DNA of 64,000 nt. It comes from Paraburkholderia tropica (GTDB lineage: Bacteria; Pseudomonadota; Gammaproteobacteria; Burkholderiales; Burkholderiaceae). A program made the position numbers and the translations under genes. The stretch is from positions 62,001-126,000 of the forward strand of contig NZ_FNZM01000020.1 of NCBI RefSeq assembly GCF_900109265.1. Reading direction: 5' to 3'. Positions 24,395-33,548 of this stretch are shown piece after piece. Below the pieces are notes generated by a model, which saw nothing but the letters and a program-made list of their open reading frames with translations, ran no database searches and was not told the origin of the DNA. Each line of letters starts with the position of its first letter. Position 1 is the stretch's first letter.

Positions 24395-25087
24395 TTATTC
24401 ATGCGCGACGGCGTCGGCCTTGCCCTCTCGGCCCGGGCCCAGGTCTTCGCGCACGCTGGCGACATCCGCGCCGCGCTCTTTCGAACGCGGCACGTGTCCA
24501 TACCAGCGCGGATAAAACTGCTTGACCGCTTCACCGTCGAACCGCAGCGCGTGGCAGCGGCCGAGCTGGAAAGGCGGTTGTTCGCCGGCGGCTTCGCCGT
24601 CGGCGGTCTTGCCGAATTCCGGTCCGGACGCTTCGCCCGGAGAACCGTTAGAAGAATCCCACACTGCTCCGACAAACGCCTGGATAGCGGCCGTCGGCAA
24701 CACGCCCAACATTTCGGTGAGATGCGTGCAGCCAGCCGTGCCGGCGAGGAGCCGGCCCGCTTCGCGGCGGAAGTTCTGGAGGAGGTTGAGCCCGATAAGG
24801 GCCCGATAGGCGGGATTGGCGTTCTGGCACTGACCGTCGTAAGGCACCCAGTCGGACGACGCGTGAGCGTCGACGACATTGAGCTTGCGATCGATCGTGA
24901 TGCGGAGCCAGAGTTCATGGATCGGCAAACCGTTGGGCCGGACACCGGATGCAAGCGGCACGTCGCGTGACTTATGATCCGTCAGACACGCGTCGATGTC
25001 CCACAGACCGTCCTCGCGCTCATAGGCGACCGCCCTGATCGCGCGCTGATGACGCAACTGACGGGGCGCTGGCGGGGGAAGCGGCAT
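24395..25087 (-). CDS. DUF2889 domain-containing protein
   Basis: A 230-residue soluble protein of a family with no assigned function. It starts MPLPPPAPRQLRHQRAIRAVAYEREDGLWDIDACLTD, which resembles the DUF2889 start (short basic region, then a strand-rich domain with D-G-x-W-D-I-D-A). Further points are a VVDAHASSDWVPYDGQC stretch, and a C-terminal extension rich in charged residues. Its place between recX and sucC is one I recall as stable in Burkholderia, but gives no clear link to function. Confidence 0.8.
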   Translation of the reverse strand: MPLPPPAPRQLRHQRAIRAVAYEREDGLWDIDACLTDHKSRDVPLASGVRPNGLPIHELWLRITIDRKLNVVDAHASSDWVPYDGQCQNANPAYRALIGLNLLQNFRREAGRLLAGTAGCTHLTEMLGVLPTAAIQAFVGAVWDSSNGSPGEASGPEFGKTADGEAAGEQPPFQLGRCHALRFDGEAVKQFYPRWYGHVPRSKERGADVASVREDLGPGREGKADAVAHE

Positions 25088-25217
25088 GCGTTGGTAAGAC
25101 CGGATTGGAAAACTTCTCGAGTTTAGCATACCGGGTATTTGAGACAGCAGCGATCTCGCCCGCCCCATGCGCCCCGGATATCAAGCTATTTTTGAGCCAG
25201 GCGGTTCAATTTTCCGG

Positions 25218-26357
25218 CTAATCGCCGTCGAAGCCGTCCTCGAAGCTGTCTTCAATGCCTTTGAGAATTTTGCCGATGATCGACATCGAAAAACCGCGCG
25301 CGGCGAGAAAACGCGCCTGACGCGCGCGCTCGGCGGGCGTCTCGGGCAACTGGCCGTACTTCTTCTTCCAGACGGCGCGGGCGCGCACAAGTTCCGTCTC
25401 GCGCAACTGCGTGCTCACTTCCTCGATGAGTTCCTCGCCCACCGCATGACGTTTGAGTTCGCTGACGATGCGTCCCGCGCCGACCCGCGAGGCCCGGCGA
25501 TAAACGACGCTTTCGGCGAAGCGCGCGTCGGAGAGCCAGCCGTCGCGTTCGAGCGTGTCGAGGAGTGCCTCTAGTTCATCGGCGTTGTCGGTGTACGCCA
25601 TGAGCTTGCGCGAGAGTTCCGCCCGGCTGTACTCGCGACGCGAAAGGTAGCCGAGCGCGCGGCCCTTGAGCGAGCGCTCGGGGCGCTGGCGACTGTTGGC
25701 GGCGGCGTTGGCCTTGCGTGCGGCGCGCATCGTGGACGTGCGCTCGTAGCCGTCACCGCCGTCTTCGAGCGCTTTTTCTACCGCGCGCGCCCTGTCGTGC
25801 GCGTCGAACGATTCGCGCTCGTCGACTTCGTCGCGGCGGACGGCGGGACGAGCGAACGACTGCCTGGCTGCGCGCAGCGCGCGGCGCGGTTCGGAATCCA
25901 ATAGGGAGTCAGATGCGGATTCGGGTGCGGAGGCGCGGCGCACAGCGGTCGGTTCAGACGATGGCGACGAGGAAGCGTTAGCGCTGCCGGCATCGACGGG
26001 CGCGTCGAAAAATGCCTCGAACGGCACTTCGAACACCGCGCCGCCTTCGTCGTCGAGATCGGGCGTGGAAGAATGGGACAAAAGCTGAGGCTCGGAATGC
26101 ACAAAGCCGCGATCGCCCGAATGGGCGTCGCGGCTTTGCGAGGTAGTACCAGATGAAACGCGGGCGGACTCGCCGGAATGATCAGGGGCGGATCCGGACG
26201 CAGACCCAGAAGCAGACCCGGACGCGGAAAGGGAGCGCCGATTCGCGCCCCGCGCACCACCGCTGGCTTCACGCAGATGCTCCGCCTCGCTCGAAGTCGA
26301 GGACGAAGCCTTCGCGGCCTCAGACGGCGCCGAGGCGAACCCGCGCTTGCGCATCAC
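25218..26357 (-). CDS. recX: RecX, regulator of RecA, with long N-terminal extension
   Basis: RecX binds RecA filaments and limits recombination and coprotease activity. The RecX fold is at about residues 229-379: RALGYLSRREYSRAELSRKL, then the repeated three-helix units with LERDGWLSDARFAESVVYRR and QARFLAARGFSMSIIGKIL. This part alone is a normal-length RecX (about 150 residues). It is preceded by some 225 residues rich in Ser, Ala, Glu and Gly, including three 12-bp repeat units (26191-26226) encoding Ser-Gly-Ser-Ala-like blocks. Start choice is unsure: ATG at 26357 (chosen, 34 bp after recA) or Met210 at 25730, just before the domain. Confidence 0.88.
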   Translation of the reverse strand: MMRKRGFASAPSEAAKASSSTSSEAEHLREASGGARGANRRSLSASGSASGSASGSAPDHSGESARVSSGTTSQSRDAHSGDRGFVHSEPQLLSHSSTPDLDDEGGAVFEVPFEAFFDAPVDAGSANASSSPSSEPTAVRRASAPESASDSLLDSEPRRALRAARQSFARPAVRRDEVDERESFDAHDRARAVEKALEDGGDGYERTSTMRAARKANAAANSRQRPERSLKGRALGYLSRREYSRAELSRKLMAYTDNADELEALLDTLERDGWLSDARFAESVVYRRASRVGAGRIVSELKRHAVGEELIEEVSTQLRETELVRARAVWKKKYGQLPETPAERARQARFLAARGFSMSIIGKILKGIEDSFEDGFDGD

Positions 26358-26391
26358 AGTCGTGCCACCCTTCGCGGGCCCGATTCAGAAC

Positions 26392-27468
26392 TTATTCTTC
26401 GTCTGCGATTTCGACTTCGCCTGTGTCGGCAACACCGTCCGGCATGGCGTTCACGCCAAGCGATTCGCGGATGCGGTTTTCAATCTCGCGGGCGATGTCT
26501 GCGTTTTCGCGCAGGAATTCGCGTGCGTTGTCCTTGCCCTGACCAATGCGTTCGCCGTTATAGCTGTACCACGCACCTGCCTTGTCGACGATCTTGGCCT
26601 GCACGCCCAGGTCGATGATTTCGCCCTGACGCGAGATGCCTTCGCCGTAGAGAATGTCGAACACGGCTTCGCGGAACGGCGGCGAGACCTTGTTCTTGAC
26701 GACCTTCACGCGCGTTTCGCTGCCAATGACTTCGTCGTTCTTCTTGATCGAACCGATACGGCGAATGTCCAGACGCACCGACGAGTAGAACTTCAGCGCG
26801 TTACCACCGGTGGTGGTTTCCGGATTGCCGAACATCACGCCGATCTTCATACGAATCTGGTTAATGAAGATCACCATGCAGTTCGTCTTCTTGATCGTGC
26901 CGGTGAGCTTGCGCAGCGCCTGCGACATCAGACGTGCCTGCAGACCCGGCAGCGAGTCGCCCATTTCGCCTTCGATTTCAGCCTTCGGCACGAGTGCCGC
27001 GACCGAGTCGATGACGATCATGTCGATCGAGCCCGAGCGCACCAGCGCGTCGGTGATTTCGAGCGCCTGTTCGCCCGTGTCCGGCTGCGAGATGAGCAGT
27101 TCCGGCACGTTCACGCCGAGCTTCGCGGCGTACTGAACGTCGAGCGCGTGTTCCGCGTCGATGAACGCCGCCGTGCCGCCGAGCTTTTGCAGCTCTGCGA
27201 TCACCTGCAGCGTGAGCGTGGTCTTACCCGACGATTCCGGACCGTAGATTTCGACCACACGGCCGCGCGGCAGGCCGCCGACGCCGAGCGCGATGTCGAG
27301 ACCGAGCGAGCCGGTGGACACCACCTGAATGTTTTCGACCGCATCGCCGTCGCCGAGTCGCATGATCGACCCTTTGCCGAACTGCTTTTCGATCTGCGCG
27401 AGCGCGGCGGCCAGCGCCTTGCCCTTTTCAGCAGTCAGCCCAGCCGAGCCTTTCTTGCTATCTTCCAT
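26392..27468 (-). CDS. recA: Recombinase A
   Basis: The strand-exchange and SOS coprotease protein. It has 358 residues. The Walker A motif GPESSGKT is at 76-83, followed by VIDSVAALVPKAE (Walker B), the L2-type GNPETTTGGNALKFY and the acidic C-terminus (VEIADEE). Start at 27468 (MEDSKKGS) was preferred over upstream in-frame Met codons. A LexA box overlaps its promoter. It is the first gene of recA-recX. Confidence 0.98.
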   Translation of the reverse strand: MEDSKKGSAGLTAEKGKALAAALAQIEKQFGKGSIMRLGDGDAVENIQVVSTGSLGLDIALGVGGLPRGRVVEIYGPESSGKTTLTLQVIAELQKLGGTAAFIDAEHALDVQYAAKLGVNVPELLISQPDTGEQALEITDALVRSGSIDMIVIDSVAALVPKAEIEGEMGDSLPGLQARLMSQALRKLTGTIKKTNCMVIFINQIRMKIGVMFGNPETTTGGNALKFYSSVRLDIRRIGSIKKNDEVIGSETRVKVVKNKVSPPFREAVFDILYGEGISRQGEIIDLGVQAKIVDKAGAWYSYNGERIGQGKDNAREFLRENADIAREIENRIRESLGVNAMPDGVADTGEVEIADEE

Positions 27469-27545
27469 GAATCGTCCTTTGCTATGATGAACGGCGTCTC
27501 GTGACGATGCGGGCGTGCTTTTGCACACACACGCATGAACGCAGA

Positions 27546-27575
27546 CACTGTATAAAAAAACAGTGGTTTTGGCAA
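27546..27575 (-). promoter_or_regulatory. recA promoter with LexA (SOS) box
   Basis: The 20-mer CACTGTATAAAAAAACAGTG (27546-27565) is a consensus SOS box, CTG-N10-CAG with an AT-rich centre. On the minus strand it covers the -10 element TACAGT (27552-27547) and most of the spacer of a promoter whose -35 is TTGCCA (27575-27570), spacer 17 bp. LexA bound here would block RNA polymerase directly. Confidence 0.9.
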
Positions 27576-27705
27576 GCGCGTTTTCGCACGCTTTTTCGTA
27601 CGCGCCCGCCTGAACCGCAAATTGACCAGGAGACCGCCGCGCGCCGCCCGCCCCTCGTGCGAGATGGCACAGGCGCGGCGATGCCTGACTCGACGCAGGC
27701 GCATC

Positions 27706-28467
27706 ATGCGAATTCTCATTGCCGAAGACGACAGCATACTCGCGGATGGTCTGGTCCGATCACTCCGCCAATCGGGCTATGCCGTCGATCACGTGCCGAC
27801 CGGCGTGGACGCCGATACGGCCTTGTCGATGCAGTCGTTCGACCTGCTGATCCTCGACCTCGGCCTGCCCAGAATGACGGGCCTCGAAGTGCTGCGCCGT
27901 TTGCGCGCGCGCAATTCCAACCTCCCCGTCCTGATCCTCACGGCCGCCGACAGCGTCGATGAACGCGTCAAAGGACTCGACCTCGGCGCCGACGACTACA
28001 TGGCCAAGCCCTTCGCGCTCAACGAGCTCGAAGCGCGCGTGCGCGCGCTCACGCGGCGCGGCGCGGGCGGCGGCCCGACCGTCGTGCGCCACGGCGCGCT
28101 CGCCTTCGATCAGGTCGGGCGCGTCGCGCGCATCAACGAGCAGGTGCTCGATCTGTCGGCGCGCGAACTCGGCGTGCTCGAAGTGCTGCTGCAACGGCTC
28201 GGGCGGCTCGTCTCGAAGGAACAGCTCGTCGATCACCTGTGCGAATGGGGCGAGGAAGTGAGCAACAACGCGATCGAGGTCTACGTGCACCGCCTGCGCA
28301 AGAAGCTCGAAGCGGGCGGCGTGCGCATCGTGACGGTGCGCGGCCTCGGCTACTGCCTCGAGAAAGAAGCGAACGGCGCGAAGGACGCGGGCGCGGCGAA
28401 CGCAGCCAGTACGGCCGGCGCATCGACGGCGGCGCCCGCGATGCCCGCCAGCCACTACTACAAGTAA
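27706..28467 (+). CDS. OmpR/PhoB-family response regulator
   Basis: A 253-residue response regulator. The receiver domain has the acidic pair EDD (7-9), the phospho-acceptor Asp in LLILDLGLPRMTG, and Lys in DDYMAKPFALNE. A winged-helix DNA-binding domain follows (VSNNAIEVYVHRLRKKLEAGG, VRGLGYCLE), then an Ala-rich tail. The start at 27706 (MRILIAEDD) matches the fold boundary. It precedes its kinase by 12 bp. The pair resembles TctD/TctE or QseB/QseC types. It may control the transporter downstream. Confidence 0.93.
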   Translation: MRILIAEDDSILADGLVRSLRQSGYAVDHVPTGVDADTALSMQSFDLLILDLGLPRMTGLEVLRRLRARNSNLPVLILTAADSVDERVKGLDLGADDYMAKPFALNELEARVRALTRRGAGGGPTVVRHGALAFDQVGRVARINEQVLDLSARELGVLEVLLQRLGRLVSKEQLVDHLCEWGEEVSNNAIEVYVHRLRKKLEAGGVRIVTVRGLGYCLEKEANGAKDAGAANAASTAGASTAAPAMPASHYYK

Positions 28468-28479
28468 GCGGGCGCCATC

Positions 28480-30132
28480 ATGGCCGGGCCCGCGCGCTCC
28501 GCGTCCACCGACGGCACGCCGCCGGACGCCTCGCCACGCTCGACGGCCGCCGCCAACGACGACACGCTCGACGACGCCGCGCGCGACGCCCGCTACGCCA
28601 ATCCGTTCGCCCCGCCCGACGAAGCCGAAGCCGCCGACGCCGTCGACAAGCGTCCGCGCTCCCTGTTCGGCGAGATTCTCGACTGGATGCTCGCGCCGCT
28701 GCTGCTGCTCTGGCCGATGAGCATCGCGGTGACGTATCTGGTCGCGAAATCGATCGCCAACGGGCCGTTCGACCGCGCGCTCGAAACCGACGCCTACGTG
28801 CTTGCGCGCCAGATCCATCCGGTCAACGGCGTCGCCGAACTCTCGCTGCCCGACTCCACGCGCGACTTCCTGCGCGCCGATAACGTCGACAGCGTCTATT
28901 ACCAGGTGCTCGGCACGCGCGGCGAACTCGTCGCCGGCGACCGCGAGATGCCGCTGCCGCACGACGACGACCGGCCGCCGCCCGGCCTCGTCGAGTTCCG
29001 CGACGACACGCTGCACGGCATCGACATCCGCGTCGCCTATACGACGGTCGAACCCGCGCATCTGAGCGGCGGGCAGCCCGTGCTGGTTCAGGTCGCCGAA
29101 ACGCTCGACAAGCGCCGGGCGCTCGCCAACGACATCATCAAGGGCGTGATCCTGCCGCAGTTCGTGATTCTGCCGCTCGCGATCCTGCTGGTCTGGTTCG
29201 GGCTCTCGCGCGGCCTCGCGCCGCTGCACGCGCTGCAGTCGAACATGCGCACGCGCCGTCCCGACGATCTTTCGCCGCTCGAAGCACGCCGCGCGCCGCC
29301 CGAAATCGAGCCGCTCGTGACCTCGTTCAACGACCTGCTCACGCGCCTCGAACAGAACATGCAGCTGCAAAAGCGCTTTATCGCCGACGCCGCGCATCAG
29401 ATGAAAACGCCGCTCGCGGGCCTGCGCACGCAAGCCGAACTCGCGCTGCGCCACGAGGCGCCCGCCGAGGTGCATCGCTCGCTCGAACAGATCGCGACGA
29501 GTTCGGAGCACGCCGCGCGGCTCGTCACGCAGTTGCTCGCGCTCGCGCGCGCCGAAAACCGCATGACGGGGCAGATTTTCCAGCCCGTCGATATCGCCGA
29601 GGCGGCGCGGCTCGCGGTGCGCGACTGGGTGCAGCCCGCGCTCGCCAAGCGCATGGATCTGGGCTACGAAGGCCCCGACAATCCCGGCGCGGATGAGCGC
29701 GAAACGGACCCCGGCACACAGGACAGCGAAGCGGACATCGCCGCGGATCAAGCACCCGTGCTCGTCGACGGCAATCCGGTGATGCTGCGCGAAATGCTCT
29801 CGAACCTGATCGACAACGCGATCCGCTACACGCCCGCGGGCGGGCGCATCACCGTGCGCGTGCGGCCCGAACCGGCGGCGCGCGCCGTGCATCTGGAGGT
29901 GGAGGACACCGGCATCGGCATTCCGGCGGCCGAGCGCGAGCGCGTACTCGAGCGCTTCTATCGCATCCTCGGGCGCGACGGCGACGGCAGCGGCCTCGGC
30001 CTCGCGATCGTGCGTGAAATCGTGACGATGCACGGCGGCGCGCTCACTATCGGCGACAACGTCTATCAGGACTCGCCGCGCCTCGCGGGGACGCTCGTGC
30101 GTGTGACGCTCGCGATGCGCGGCGCGGTCTGA
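28480..30132 (+). CDS. Sensor histidine kinase (TctE-like)
   Basis: A 550-residue inner-membrane kinase. After a polar N-terminus of about 65 residues comes TM1 (LDWMLAPLLLLWPMSIAVTYL), a periplasmic sensor domain of about 120 residues of the 2CSK_N kind, and TM2 (ILPQFVILPLAILLVWFGL). Then come a HAMP-like linker, the H-box FIADAAHQMKTPLAGL, the N-box LIDNAIRYTPAGGR, and the G-boxes DTGIGIPAAE and GSGLGLAIV. An acidic insert of about 35 residues (rich in Asp/Glu) interrupts the region between the H- and N-boxes. The signal is unknown. Confidence 0.93.
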   Translation: MAGPARSASTDGTPPDASPRSTAAANDDTLDDAARDARYANPFAPPDEAEAADAVDKRPRSLFGEILDWMLAPLLLLWPMSIAVTYLVAKSIANGPFDRALETDAYVLARQIHPVNGVAELSLPDSTRDFLRADNVDSVYYQVLGTRGELVAGDREMPLPHDDDRPPPGLVEFRDDTLHGIDIRVAYTTVEPAHLSGGQPVLVQVAETLDKRRALANDIIKGVILPQFVILPLAILLVWFGLSRGLAPLHALQSNMRTRRPDDLSPLEARRAPPEIEPLVTSFNDLLTRLEQNMQLQKRFIADAAHQMKTPLAGLRTQAELALRHEAPAEVHRSLEQIATSSEHAARLVTQLLALARAENRMTGQIFQPVDIAEAARLAVRDWVQPALAKRMDLGYEGPDNPGADERETDPGTQDSEADIAADQAPVLVDGNPVMLREMLSNLIDNAIRYTPAGGRITVRVRPEPAARAVHLEVEDTGIGIPAAERERVLERFYRILGRDGDGSGLGLAIVREIVTMHGGALTIGDNVYQDSPRLAGTLVRVTLAMRGAV

Positions 30133-30442
30133 ACGTCGATTACGACGCCGAAACTGACGGCATCAGGTGAAATCCTGGGCGTCAGGCTGGCTGGGACTTT
30201 CCCTTAGCGGCACGCGGCGAGAGCACGCACGGAAAATCGATTTGACGAATTTAGCGTTACGTTGAATCAAAATTGGACGATCTTGGGCGACGTTATCACA
30301 CCACGCCCACCAGATCAGCCCACTCGCACAGCCCGCTCCCTCGTCAGAACCCCGTAAGTTTCCGTTCGAATAATGCATCGCAGGACCACCGCGCCCGCGT
30401 CTGCGGGGCGGCCCCACACGCATATCAATACTGGAGACATCT
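30133..30442. other. 310-bp gap before the MHS transporter
   Basis: No gene is seen. The centre (30240-30300) is AT-richer than its surroundings and includes TTTAGCGTTACGTTGAATCAAAATTGG, likely promoter DNA for the transporter. No clear terminator follows the kinase. Confidence 0.4.
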
Positions 30443-32101
30443 ATGGCAACCGTTGGCGGACAAGTCTCGCACGCGCCGATGACCAAGGACGAAAAACGCG
30501 TGATCTTCGCGTCGTCCCTCGGCACCGTGTTCGAGTGGTACGACTTCTATCTGGCCGGCTCGCTCGCGGCCTTCATCAGCAAAAGCTTCTTCTCGGGCGT
30601 GAACCCCACGGCGGGCTTCATCTTCACGCTGCTCGGCTTCGCGGCGGGCTTCGCCGTGCGTCCGTTCGGCGCGATCGTCTTCGGGCGTCTGGGCGACCTC
30701 GTCGGCCGCAAGCACACGTTCCTCGTCACCATCGTCATCATGGGTCTGTCGACTTTCGTGGTCGGCTTCCTGCCAGGCTATGCGTCGATCGGCATTGCGG
30801 CGCCGGTGATCTTCATCCTCATGCGTCTGTTGCAGGGCCTCGCGCTCGGCGGCGAGTACGGCGGCGCGGCGACCTACGTCGCCGAACACGCGCCGCCCGG
30901 ACGCCGCGGCTTCTACACTGCCTGGATCCAGACGACCGCCACGCTCGGCCTGTTCCTCTCGCTGCTCGTGATCCTCGGCGTGCGTACCGCCGTGGGCGAG
31001 GAAGCGTTCGGCGCCTGGGCCTGGCGCGTGCCGTTCGTCGCGTCGATCCTGCTGCTCGCGGTCTCGGTCTGGATCCGTCTGCAACTCGACGAATCGCCGG
31101 CGTTCAAGCGCATCAAGGCCGAAGGCAAGATCTCGAAGGCGCCGCTCTCGGAAGCGTTCGGCCAGTGGAAGAACCTCAAGGTCGTGATCCTCGCGCTGAT
31201 CGGCGTGACGGCGGGCCAGGCCGTGGTCTGGTACACGGGCCAGTTCTACGCGCTGTTCTTCCTCACGCAGACGCTCAAGGTCGACGGCGCGAGCGCCAAC
31301 ATCCTGATCGCGCTGGCGCTGCTGATCGGCACGCCGTTCTTCCTGTTCTTCGGCTCGCTGTCGGACAAGATCGGCCGCAAGCCGATCATCATGGCCGGCT
31401 GCCTGATCGCCGCGCTGACCTATTTCCCGCTCTTCAAGGCGCTCACGCACTACGCGAACCCCGCGCTCGAAGCGGCCACGGCGCGCGCGCCGATCGTCGT
31501 GATCGCGAACCCCGACGAGTGCTCGTTCCAGTTCAACCCGGTCGGCACCTCGAAGTTCACGAGTTCGTGTGACATCGCCAAGAGCGCGCTCTCGAAGGCC
31601 GGCCTGAACTACTCGAACGTGGCCGCACCGGCGGGCACGCTCGCGCAGATCAAGGTGGGCGACACGACCATCGACACTTTCGACGGCAAGGCGCCTGGCG
31701 CGAAGGAGGCCGGCGCGGCGTTCGACAAGACGCTCTCGGGCGCATTGAAGAGTGCGGGCTATCCGCTCAAGGCCGACCCGGCGCAACTCAACTGGCCGAT
31801 GAGCGTGGTGATCCTGACCATCCTCGTGATCTTCGTGACGATGGTGTACGGGCCGATTGCGGCGATGCTGGTGGAGATGTTCCCGACGCGCATCCGCTAT
31901 ACGTCGATGTCGCTGCCCTATCACATCGGCAATGGCTGGTTCGGCGGCTTCCTGCCCGCAACGGCGTTCGCGATCGTGGCGGCGCGAGGCGATATCTACT
32001 CGGGCCTCTGGTATCCGATCATCATCGCGCTGGCGACCTTCGTGATCGGCATGCTGTTCGTGAAGGAGACGAAGGACTCGGATATCTACTCGCAGGATTG
32101 A
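30443..32101 (+). CDS. MHS-family major facilitator transporter
   Basis: A 552-residue transporter of the metabolite:H+ symporter family (ShiA/ProP/KgtP relatives), inner membrane. Family marks are FEWYDFYLAGSLAAF at the start, the loop 2-3 motif GRLGDLVGRKHTF and a repeated GSLSDKIGRKPIIMAG in the second half. It is about 100 residues longer than usual because of a hydrophilic stretch between two late helices (about residues 345-450), holding two Cys and many Lys/Asp. A substrate such as a dicarboxylate or sugar acid is possible but not determined. The two-component system upstream may regulate it. Confidence 0.9.
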   Translation: MATVGGQVSHAPMTKDEKRVIFASSLGTVFEWYDFYLAGSLAAFISKSFFSGVNPTAGFIFTLLGFAAGFAVRPFGAIVFGRLGDLVGRKHTFLVTIVIMGLSTFVVGFLPGYASIGIAAPVIFILMRLLQGLALGGEYGGAATYVAEHAPPGRRGFYTAWIQTTATLGLFLSLLVILGVRTAVGEEAFGAWAWRVPFVASILLLAVSVWIRLQLDESPAFKRIKAEGKISKAPLSEAFGQWKNLKVVILALIGVTAGQAVVWYTGQFYALFFLTQTLKVDGASANILIALALLIGTPFFLFFGSLSDKIGRKPIIMAGCLIAALTYFPLFKALTHYANPALEAATARAPIVVIANPDECSFQFNPVGTSKFTSSCDIAKSALSKAGLNYSNVAAPAGTLAQIKVGDTTIDTFDGKAPGAKEAGAAFDKTLSGALKSAGYPLKADPAQLNWPMSVVILTILVIFVTMVYGPIAAMLVEMFPTRIRYTSMSLPYHIGNGWFGGFLPATAFAIVAARGDIYSGLWYPIIIALATFVIGMLFVKETKDSDIYSQD

Positions 32102-32165
32102 TTCTGTGTCGATCCGGTCGATTTAGCCCCGGCCCGGCGGTCTCGAAAAAAGTTGAAGATAGCGC

Positions 32166-32194
32166 TTGACAGACCTCAGGGCCGCCCGCATAAT
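32166..32194 (+). promoter_or_regulatory. tRNA promoter
   Basis: A near-consensus sigma70 promoter: -35 TTGACA at 32166-32171, a 17-bp spacer, and -10 CATAAT at 32189-32194. Initiation would be a few bases before the tRNA. It is one of the strongest promoters by sequence in the window. Confidence 0.88.
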
Positions 32195-32205
32195 CTTTCT
32201 TCTTA

Positions 32206-32282
<77 letters not shown>

Positions 32283-32288
32283 AATGCG

Positions 32289-32319
32289 AAAGCCGCTGAC
32301 CCACAAGGTCAGCGGCTTT
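32289..32319 (+). terminator. tRNA terminator
   Basis: A perfect 13-bp stem (AAAGCCGCTGACC / GGTCAGCGGCTTT) with a 5-base loop begins 7 bases after the tRNA CCA end and is followed by T residues. It makes the tRNA a single-gene transcription unit. Confidence 0.93.
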
Positions 32320-32400
32320 TTCTATTTGCGCGCCGCGTTTATCTCGCCGCCGCTTTTACAGACTTCGCGCCGCAACTTCCTCAGCGCGAAGCCCAGTCCC

Positions 32401-33411
32401 TCACTCCGCGCCCTTCCCCCGCTTCGCCACGTACATCGCCTGATCCGCGCGATCGAGCAGCCGTGTCATTTCCACGCCGTCTTCCGGCAGCACCGCCACG
32501 CCCACGCTCACGCCCAGTTCGATCGTCTGCCCTTCGAATTCGAACGGCTCGCCGACCTTCTCGCGAATCCGCCGCGAATACACTTCCGCGTCGCTGCGGC
32601 CATCGATGCCCGGCAGAATCATCGCGAATTCGTCGCCGCCCACGCGCGCGGCCGTATCCACGCGGCGGCTGTTGCTCGCGATGCGCGCCGCCGTTTCCCT
32701 GATCGCCGCGTCGCCCGCGCGATGGCCGTAGCGGTCGTTGATCGGCTTGAGGCCGTCCATGTCGAGATTGAGCACGCCCAGTCCGCCTTCCGAACGCACC
32801 GCGAGATCGACCGACTGACGCAGACGGTCGTAGAACAGCGCGCGGTTCGGCAGGCCGGTGAGCGCGTCGTGCGTCGCACGCAGATAGAGTTCGCTCGTTT
32901 CGTGGCGCGCGGCGTGGAACATCGCGGCCGCGATCAGGCCGGACATCAGCGAGAGCGTTTCGATGTCGTCGTCGTCGAAGGCGCCGACTTCGGGCGCCAC
33001 CACCTTCAGCACGCCCACGGTCGCATCGAGATGCTTGAGCGGCGTGACGATCATCGAGCGCAGGCCGACGCGGCGGCACGCTTCGCGGTCCACGCGCGGA
33101 TCGGCTTCGGAGTCGTCGCAGCGCAGGATTTCGCCGCTGCTCACGCACAGCCCGGAGAGGCTCGATTCGCGCGCGAGGCGCAAGCCGAGCATGCCGGCCA
33201 CACTGCCCGACGCCGCGCGATAGACCATCTCGCCGCCTTCGGCGAGTTCGACGGCCGCGCCCTGCGCGCCGGTCAGATGTTCGGTGCGTTCGGCGACGAA
33301 TGCCATCACGCCGCCGAGGTCGAGGCCGAGTCTCGCGATGTCGGATTGCGCGCGGATGATTTCGAGGAGCGTGGCGTTGTCGAGCCGAGGGCCGCCGAGG
33401 TCGTTTTTCAT
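32401..33411 (-). CDS. GAF-GGDEF diguanylate cyclase
   Basis: A 336-residue cytoplasmic protein. Residues about 20-165 form a GAF sensory domain (VAERTEHLTGAQGAAVELAE, SMIVTPLKHLDATVGVLKV), and about 180-335 a GGDEF domain (THDALTGLPNRALF, then ARVGGDEFAMILPG). The active-site GGDEF is intact, so it should make cyclic di-GMP from two GTP. An inhibitory RxxD site (RRVD) lies five residues ahead of GGDEF, which suggests product feedback. The GAF ligand is unknown. Start at 33411 (MKNDLGGP). Confidence 0.92.
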   Translation of the reverse strand: MKNDLGGPRLDNATLLEIIRAQSDIARLGLDLGGVMAFVAERTEHLTGAQGAAVELAEGGEMVYRAASGSVAGMLGLRLARESSLSGLCVSSGEILRCDDSEADPRVDREACRRVGLRSMIVTPLKHLDATVGVLKVVAPEVGAFDDDDIETLSLMSGLIAAAMFHAARHETSELYLRATHDALTGLPNRALFYDRLRQSVDLAVRSEGGLGVLNLDMDGLKPINDRYGHRAGDAAIRETAARIASNSRRVDTAARVGGDEFAMILPGIDGRSDAEVYSRRIREKVGEPFEFEGQTIELGVSVGVAVLPEDGVEMTRLLDRADQAMYVAKRGKGAE

Positions 33412-33548
33412 GGCGTCAAACGTTTGCGTAAGAGCCCTTTTCGCGCAGATCGGCGCGCCACGGGCAGGACGCGCAAGCATAGCAAACTCGCGTCCCTGCT
33501 TTCAGCGTTGTCTTTTTACACGCCGTTTCGGGCCCGACGCCGCGCGTC

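Noticed and set aside
27760..30033. A 757-codon minus-strand frame opposite the two-component system
   Set aside because: Opposite to clear kinase and regulator motifs; low-complexity composition.
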